Source of the DNA: Gammaproteobacteria bacterium
GTDB taxonomy: Bacteria > Pseudomonadota > Gammaproteobacteria > Steroidobacterales > Steroidobacteraceae
Length of the DNA stretch: 12,232 bases
NCBI GenBank assembly: GCA_019242385.1
Contig: JAFAVO010000139.1
Coordinates: forward strand, 1-12,232
Reading direction: 5' to 3'
A model generated the notes under the pieces. It did not search any database, was not told where the DNA came from, and saw only the letters and a list, made by a program, of their open reading frames with translations. This document shows positions 4,533 through 12,232 of this stretch, piece by piece (position 1 is the stretch's first letter; each line of letters begins with the position of its first letter). The translations under genes were made by a program, and so were the position numbers.

Positions 4533-5146
4533 CCGAAGCTCGCGCCTCCGGCGCCGAGCCAGTCGAGCTCAGGCGGCGTGCACTCACGTCCCAGGGCGCG
4601 ATTGCGGTGCGGAAACCGTCCGAACCGCTCGATGATCGCGTGATGGTTCTCCGCCGAGCGCAGCGCGCCGGCGAAATGCCCGCGCAGCGGCTCCGGCGCC
4701 TCGGCCAGGAGCCGCCGATACGCAGCCACGGATTCCTCCTGCACCTCGGCACGCTCGGCGTGCTGCAGCGGCATGTAAAAGAAGATCCGCTCCACCACGG
4801 TGAGTGCCGCATCCGCGGCCGACTGCATGCCCGAGAGTGTGAGTGCCAGCGCCTGGCCGTCGTGTGCAAAGGCACGCGGGGTGCCGCGAAAAATGCTGCG
4901 AGGAAACTGGTCGAGAAGGATGATCAGGCTCAGGCGCCGGCGCGGCCCATCGGCCCAGGCGTCGAGCTCCCCGCGCGCGGCGCGCTCGAGCAGCGCGCCG
5001 AAACGTGCGCGGATGTGCGCATCGCGGCGCGCGCGCAGCGCCGAGGCTCCCTCACCGAACCAGAAGGGCACGCGGCGGGTGAGAGCCTCTGCGGTGGGCG
5101 GGGCGGTGCCGAACCAGAAATCACGCACGCTGCGCGCCTCATCCAT
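4526..5146 (-). CDS. DUF924 family protein
   Basis: The 206-residue product is a full-length DUF924 protein. The diagnostic blocks are present: VRDFWFG at the N-terminus, LIILLDQFPRSIFRGTPRAF in the middle, HAERAEVQEESV, and ENHHAIIERFGRFPHRN near the C-terminus. DUF924 proteins are soluble all-helical proteins with a TPR-like fold and no settled biochemical role. The ATG at 5146 overlaps the kefB stop in the arrangement ATGGATGA (8 shared bases), so translation is probably coupled to kefB and no separate promoter is expected. The stop codon TAG overlaps the convergent cbpM end. The family is certain; the function is not known. Confidence 0.88.
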   Translation of the reverse strand: MDEARSVRDFWFGTAPPTAEALTRRVPFWFGEGASALRARRDAHIRARFGALLERAARGELDAWADGPRRRLSLIILLDQFPRSIFRGTPRAFAHDGQALALTLSGMQSAADAALTVVERIFFYMPLQHAERAEVQEESVAAYRRLLAEAPEPLRGHFAGALRSAENHHAIIERFGRFPHRNRALGRECTPPELDWLGAGGASFGQ

Positions 5147-6935
5147 GGCGCCGCCTCGCTTCGGCGCTCGCCTCGTCGGCCTCGAACAGCCGCTCGAGCT
5201 GCTGTGCAGCGGCGCGCGTGGTGGCGAGGAATTTCTCCTCGTCCTCCTTGACCCGATACTGTGCCTGGAGCGTCTCCTGGTCGTGCTGGCGGAAACGCCG
5301 CACGGCTTCCCGGGCGCTCGCTGCGGTCTCTCCCAGCGACTCGAGGACGGCGCCGGCCATCTCCAGGCTCGAGGCATAGGTCTCGCGGATGACCTCGGTA
5401 ACCCCGAGATCCATCAGCGCGAAGGCATGCTGGCGGCTGCGTGCCCGCGCGAAGATCCGCAGCTGCGGGAACTGCTCGCGCACCACCGCGGCCGCGCGCA
5501 CCGAGGCATCGACGTCATCGATCGCCAGCACCAGCACCCGGGCCGTCTGCGCACCCGCCGCCCGCAGCAGATCGAGGCGCGAGGCGTCGCCGTAGTACAC
5601 CTGGTTGCCGAAGCGGCGGACGAAGTCCACGTGCGTCTGACTGCTGTCGAGCGCGGTGAAGGGGATGCCTTTCGCCTGCAGGACGCGTGCGACGATCTGA
5701 CCGAAGCGGCCGAAGCCGGCGATGATCACCGGGCTTTCCTGCGAGTCGATGGGATCGTAAGGACCTTCGCGGGTCTCCTGCCAGCGCGTGCTCGCCGCTT
5801 CGTAGGCGATCAGCAGCAGCGGCCCGAGCATCATCGAGAGGGTCACGGCGAGAATGAGCAGGTCGGCGGTGTGCGCGTCGAAGAGCTGGCCCCGCTGGGC
5901 GAGCGAGAACAGCACGAAGGCGAACTCACCGCCCGTCGGCAGCGCAAACCCGAGGCGCAGCGGCGAGTCCCCGCGCAGCCGCGCGAGCTTGCCGAGCGCA
6001 CTGATGGCCACGATCTTCACCAGCAGGAAGCCGGCGGTGATCGCGAGCAGCTCGAGGGGCACGGAGCGCAGCAGGCCGAGGTTGGCCGTCATGCCGACCG
6101 ATATGAAGAACAGGCCGAGCAGCAAACCCTTGAAGGGCTCGAGATCCGCCTCGAGCTCGTGACGGAACTCGCTGTCAGCGAGCAGCACTCCGGCGAGAAA
6201 GGCTCCGAGCGCACTCGAAAGACCCAGGCGGTTCGCCAGCAGCGCGGTAAGGATGACCGTGAGCAGTGCGGCGGCAGTGAACACCTCGCTTACCTGCACC
6301 CGGGCCACCAGGCGCAGCGCCGGGCGCAGCACCACGCGTCCGCCGGCAATGATCACCACGGCCCCGACCACGATGAGCTTCAGCAGGCTCACCCACCAGG
6401 GCGAGGCACTCGGGTGAGTGTCGGGCACCGGCTCGAGCAGCGGCAGGATTGCCAGCGCCGGCAGTACCGCCAGGTCCTGGAACAGGAGGATGCCGAAGGC
6501 TGCGCGTCCGTGCGGTGTTTTCAGCTCGCGCCGCTCCGCGAGCACCTGGAGCACGAGTGGCGTCGAGGAGAGCGACAGACCGAAGCCGATCACGGCAGCG
6601 GCGCCCAGCGGCTGCCCGAGCGCCCATGCGATCGTACCCAGCAGCACCGTGCACACCACCACCTGCGCGGTACCGAGCCCGAAGACGATCTTGCGCATCA
6701 CCCACAGGCGTGTCGGTTGGAGCTCCAGACCGATGATGAACAGCAGCAGCACGATCCCGAACTCGGCAACGTGCGAGATACGCTCGACATCGCCGATGAG
6801 GTTCAACCCCCAGGGTCCGATCACGAGTCCCGCGGCGAGATAGCCGAGGATCGAGGACAGTCGCGCGAAGCGAAACAGCGACACCGCGAGGACGGCCGCT
6901 GCCAGCAGAATGGCGGTTTGCGTGAGGGTGATCAT
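5139..6935 (-). CDS. kefB: KefB/KefC-type glutathione-regulated K+ efflux antiporter
   Basis: The 598-residue membrane protein has KefB size (about 600). Residues 1-380 form the CPA2 cation/H+ exchanger domain with about 12-13 membrane segments, including LGYLAAGLVIGPWGLN (30-45), LLFIIGLEL (64-72) and the exchanger carboxylate in LLFQDLAV (Asp154). Residues about 401-520 are the cytosolic RCK/TrkA-N domain with the nucleotide-binding motif GFGRFGQ (407-413) and the acidic residue at a following strand end (TALD430). A charged helical tail follows. E. coli KefB/KefC are held shut by glutathione and opened by electrophile adducts, acidifying the cytoplasm for protection. No KefF/KefG partner gene is present here; the coupled gene is DUF924. 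The choice between KefB and KefC is not firm. Confidence 0.88.
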   Translation of the reverse strand: MITLTQTAILLAAAVLAVSLFRFARLSSILGYLAAGLVIGPWGLNLIGDVERISHVAEFGIVLLLFIIGLELQPTRLWVMRKIVFGLGTAQVVVCTVLLGTIAWALGQPLGAAAVIGFGLSLSSTPLVLQVLAERRELKTPHGRAAFGILLFQDLAVLPALAILPLLEPVPDTHPSASPWWVSLLKLIVVGAVVIIAGGRVVLRPALRLVARVQVSEVFTAAALLTVILTALLANRLGLSSALGAFLAGVLLADSEFRHELEADLEPFKGLLLGLFFISVGMTANLGLLRSVPLELLAITAGFLLVKIVAISALGKLARLRGDSPLRLGFALPTGGEFAFVLFSLAQRGQLFDAHTADLLILAVTLSMMLGPLLLIAYEAASTRWQETREGPYDPIDSQESPVIIAGFGRFGQIVARVLQAKGIPFTALDSSQTHVDFVRRFGNQVYYGDASRLDLLRAAGAQTARVLVLAIDDVDASVRAAAVVREQFPQLRIFARARSRQHAFALMDLGVTEVIRETYASSLEMAGAVLESLGETAASAREAVRRFRQHDQETLQAQYRVKEDEEKFLATTRAAAQQLERLFEADEASAEARRRHG

Positions 6936-6946
6936 GGGGCGTGCAA

Positions 6947-6964
6947 CGATTCTCGCAGGAATCG
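6947..6964. promoter_or_regulatory. Dyad CGATTC-N6-GAATCG between kefB and the protease gene
   Basis: Perfect 6-base arms begin 11 bases upstream of the kefB start, in the short divergent gap. The position would suit an operator for kefB. No clear -10/-35 could be picked out nearby on either strand, so function is uncertain. Confidence 0.3.
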
Positions 6965-7021
6965 GCGCAGCAGGCGCGATGGGGCTTGAGTTCCAGGGCG
7001 GCGGTCCCCATCCCAGCGCGA

Positions 7022-8065
7022 ATGCTCGACCGAGAACCGCCCCTCACACTGGGCGCATCGACGGAGCCCACTGAGCCTGAGGCGGCGGCCGCGACTGGGC
7101 CAGTGACCGCGATTGCAGCGCCGAGCGTCGCTGAGCCGCTCGATGCCTACTCGGCCGCGGTGATCGGAGCGCTCGAGCAGGTGGGCCCGGCCGTGGTGAG
7201 CGTCTATGTCGGAGGTGCGCTCGAGGCCGAGCGTGCGCGCGGCGGGGCCGGGTCGGGCGTCGTCGTGACGCCGGATGGGTATCTGCTCACCAACGAGCAC
7301 GTCGTGCAGCGTGTCAACGAGGCGCGCGTCACCTTCGTCGACGGGCGTACCGTTTCGGCAGTGGTCGCAGGCCGCGATCCCTCGACCGATCTGGCGGTGC
7401 TACGGGCACAGGCGGCGGCGCTCCCTTATGCGCGGCTGGTACCCGAGCAACGTCTGCGCCCCGGTCAGCTCGTCATCGCAGTCGGCAATCCCTTCGGGTT
7501 CGAGTCCACCGTATCGGCGGGAGTGGTGAGCGCGCTCGGACGCTCGCTGCGCAGCCGGCACGGGCGGCTCATCGAGAGCGTGGTGCAGCACACCGCGGCG
7601 CTCAATCCGGGTAACTCCGGCGGGCCACTGGTCGATGCGCTGGGGCGGGTAGCCGGCATCAACACGGCCATCATCGCCATGGCGCAGGGGATCGGCTTCG
7701 CCGTGCCGGCCTCGACCGCGCAGTGGGTGTTGACCGAGATCCTGACCCAGGGCCGGGTGCGCCGCGCCTGGCTCGGCATCGCTGCCCGCGACCGTCCCCT
7801 CGATCTGCGTCTGGTGCGTGCGCTGGGCCTGGCGTCCCGGCACGCGGTCGAAGTGCTCTCGCGCGAGAGCTCGGGTCCCGCTGCAGCCTCCGACCTGCGC
7901 GCCGGGGATCTCATCGTGGCCATCAACGGTGAGGCGGTGGATGGGACCGACGCACTCCACCGCCTGCTCGCCCGCGTGGCTCCGGGAAGCGAGCTGACGC
8001 TGCAGGTGGTGCGACGCACGCAGCTGCTGCAGGTGGCGCTCACGGTGCGCGAGCCGCCCGCCTGA
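7022..8065 (+). CDS. Trypsin-like S1C serine protease with one PDZ domain (HtrA/Deg family)
   Basis: From the ATG at 7022 the product is 347 residues. The protease domain (about 45-240) has a complete triad: His93 in TNEHVV, Asp123 in DPSTDLAVL, and Ser199 in LNPGNSGGPL. A single PDZ domain (about 260-345) follows, including the DLRAGDLIVAINGEAV block. Deg-family proteins degrade or refold damaged proteins, typically as trimers. No hydrophobic signal or membrane anchor is visible in the first 45 residues, which are Ala/Pro/Glu-rich, so unlike DegP/DegS it looks cytosolic unless the start is mis-set. The frame is open to a GTG at 6941 (374 residues), but that extension is also not a signal peptide and would leave only 5 bases to kefB. 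Neither start has a strong Shine-Dalgarno. The 3' end overlaps the acetyltransferase gene by 26 bases. Confidence 0.88.
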   Translation: MLDREPPLTLGASTEPTEPEAAAATGPVTAIAAPSVAEPLDAYSAAVIGALEQVGPAVVSVYVGGALEAERARGGAGSGVVVTPDGYLLTNEHVVQRVNEARVTFVDGRTVSAVVAGRDPSTDLAVLRAQAAALPYARLVPEQRLRPGQLVIAVGNPFGFESTVSAGVVSALGRSLRSRHGRLIESVVQHTAALNPGNSGGPLVDALGRVAGINTAIIAMAQGIGFAVPASTAQWVLTEILTQGRVRRAWLGIAARDRPLDLRLVRALGLASRHAVEVLSRESSGPAAASDLRAGDLIVAINGEAVDGTDALHRLLARVAPGSELTLQVVRRTQLLQVALTVREPPA

Positions 8066-8609
8066 GCAGCCAATCCTCGCGCCGCAGCCGGTAGAGCACG
8101 TGGCGGCGTAACGGATGCGCGGCGGGCAGCCGCGGATGATCGAAGTCACCGCCCACGACCCGCGCCAGGCCGAGCCGCTCCATGACCCCTCGCGAGCGCG
8201 AGTTGGCCGGCACGGTGAAGGAGACGACCTCTGGCAGAGCCAGTGTCTCGAACGCGAAGCGCAGGCACTCGAGGCCGGCTTCGGTCGCAAATCCCTGCCC
8301 CCAGCTGCTGCGCGCCAGTCGCCAGCCGATCTCGACGCAGGGCGTGAAGTGCGCCTCGAACGAAGGCGCGCGCAAGCCCACGAAGCCAATGAAGGCGCTA
8401 CGCGCGCGTGCTTCCACCGCCCACAGCCCCCAGCCCTGACGCGCGATCTCCGCCTCCGCCCGCCCGGCGAGCGCATCGCTCTGGGCAGGTGTGAGGCAGC
8501 CGCCGAGAAATTCCATGACTGCCGGATCGGAATTGATGCGGGCGAAGGGCTCGCGGTCGCTCGCGCGCCATTGCCGCAGCCAAAGCCGCGAAGTCGCCAG
8601 CTCGCTCAT
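8040..8609 (-). CDS. GNAT family N-acetyltransferase (RimJ/RimL type)
   Basis: From the ATG at 8609 the product is 189 residues, normal for RimJ/RimL-like acetyltransferases. The N-terminal ELATSRLWLRQWRASDREPF and the region IGFVGLRAPSF match the family. The acetyl-CoA-binding motif A is SSWGQGFATEAGLECLRFAF, and the following VPANSRSRGVMERLGL is the standard motif B. These enzymes acetylate alpha-amino groups of proteins or small amines using acetyl-CoA; the substrate cannot be told here. An ATG at 8627 would add six residues. Neither start has a clear Shine-Dalgarno. The gene overlaps the protease gene tail to tail and diverges from gltB, possibly sharing a symmetric -10 element with it. 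Confidence 0.87.
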   Translation of the reverse strand: MSELATSRLWLRQWRASDREPFARINSDPAVMEFLGGCLTPAQSDALAGRAEAEIARQGWGLWAVEARARSAFIGFVGLRAPSFEAHFTPCVEIGWRLARSSWGQGFATEAGLECLRFAFETLALPEVVSFTVPANSRSRGVMERLGLARVVGGDFDHPRLPAAHPLRRHVLYRLRREDWLLRRAARAP

Positions 8610-8621
8610 GCGGATCGGCGC

Positions 8622-8672
8622 TTGCATGGACGTCGCAGGCCGGTATTATCGGGCGCATAGTGATGGTGTAAG
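8622..8672. promoter_or_regulatory. Putative bidirectional promoter for the acetyltransferase and gltB
   Basis: TATTAT (8644-8649, plus) and GATAAT (8645-8650, minus) are overlapping 5/6 matches to the -10 hexamer on opposite strands. On the minus strand CTTACA (8667-8672) stands 16 bases upstream as a 4/6 -35. On the plus strand TTGCAT (8622-8627) stands 16 bases upstream as a weaker 3/6 -35. Predicted starts are near 8640 (minus) and 8656 (plus), which would give gltB a leader of about 210 bases. Confidence 0.42.
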
Positions 8673-8720
8673 AGAGTCGGTCCGCGGAGCGCGCTCGTGA
8701 GCCTCCGTGCGCGGCTGCTC

Positions 8721-8757
8721 ATCCGCGACCTCCCGGGGTGCCCGGAACGGCGCGGAT
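8721..8757 (+). repeat. Structured hairpin in the gltB leader
   Basis: ATCCGCG (8721-8727) pairs with CGCGGAT (8751-8757). Inside it, CCGGG (8733-8737) pairs with CCCGG (8741-8745) around GTG, leaving a symmetric 5x5 internal loop. It would lie within the long gltB leader RNA. I do not recognise a riboswitch class, and GC-rich DNA forms hairpins easily. Confidence 0.35.
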
Positions 8758-8802
8758 CTCCTGAGCGAACGAATTAACGACTTGCGGTGTGCGCCCGAGG
8801 TG

Positions 8803-8820
8803 CGGGCCGGGTACGGCCCG
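8803..8820 (+). repeat. Second leader hairpin upstream of gltB
   Basis: CGGGCC (8803-8808) and GGCCCG (8815-8820) are perfect arms around GGGTAC, 46 bases before the gltB start. No T tract follows, so it is not an attenuator-type terminator by itself. Confidence 0.3.
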
Positions 8821-8866
8821 TACATCGCGTGCGTGCCTTGCTTCCATGCGCAGCCGGGACTTCACC

Positions 8867-12232
<3,366 letters not shown>

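Noticed and set aside
4800..6989. 729-codon plus-strand open frame opposite kefB
   Set aside because: It is rich in Gln/Arg/His/Glu with no domain character and lies antisense to a clearly recognisable antiporter.

Overview
The window is a strongly GC-rich stretch of a proteobacterial chromosome. Gene content points to a gammaproteobacterium: GltB and KefB read very close to the E. coli proteins as I remember them, and there is a cbpA-cbpM pair and a YheT-type hydrolase. A Xanthomonadales/Nevskiales/Steroidobacter-like relative is possible, but this is inference without a search. Everything looks like ordinary core chromosome. I see no insertion sequence, integrase, tRNA, rRNA or CRISPR array.

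Layout: (1) 1-317, the 3' end of a YheT-like alpha/beta hydrolase, convergent with a bactofilin gene (323-721, minus). (2) A short divergent promoter region (722-794) serves the bactofilin and an Ala/Pro-rich SPOR-domain lipoprotein (795-1697, plus), a plausible cell-envelope pair. (3) A roughly 410-base non-coding gap (1698-2107) carries the most interesting content: a dyad (1774-1790), an IHF-type site (1816-1828), a canonical sigma-54 -24/-12 promoter (1846-1862), and a predicted ~75-nt small RNA (about 1873-1947) that folds into two hairpins, each showing a C-rich UUCCCC loop, and ends in a textbook intrinsic terminator with eight T. A further ~20-bp hairpin (1950-2021) and a 16-bp palindrome (2040-2055) follow.

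(4) A LysR-type regulator (2108-2998, minus) diverges from cbpA-cbpM (3197-4532, plus), a co-chaperone and its modulator, preceded by what looks like a sigma-32 heat-shock promoter. (5) A DUF924 gene and a kefB-like K+ efflux antiporter gene (4526-6935, both minus) overlap by 8 bases. (6) A trypsin-like S1C protease with one PDZ domain (about 7022-8065, plus) diverges from kefB and overlaps a GNAT acetyltransferase tail to tail (8040-8609, minus). (7) A ~257-base gap holds a putative bidirectional promoter and a structured leader, then the large subunit of NADPH glutamate synthase, gltB (8867 to the window end, cut off at its [3Fe-4S] cysteines).

The genes do not form one pathway. Common themes are stress and proteostasis (CbpA/CbpM, the protease, KefB), envelope architecture (bactofilin, SPOR lipoprotein) and nitrogen assimilation (GltB). 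The sigma-54 small RNA is the best candidate for an undescribed regulatory element. Its promoter class suggests control by an enhancer-binding protein, but which one cannot be told from this window.
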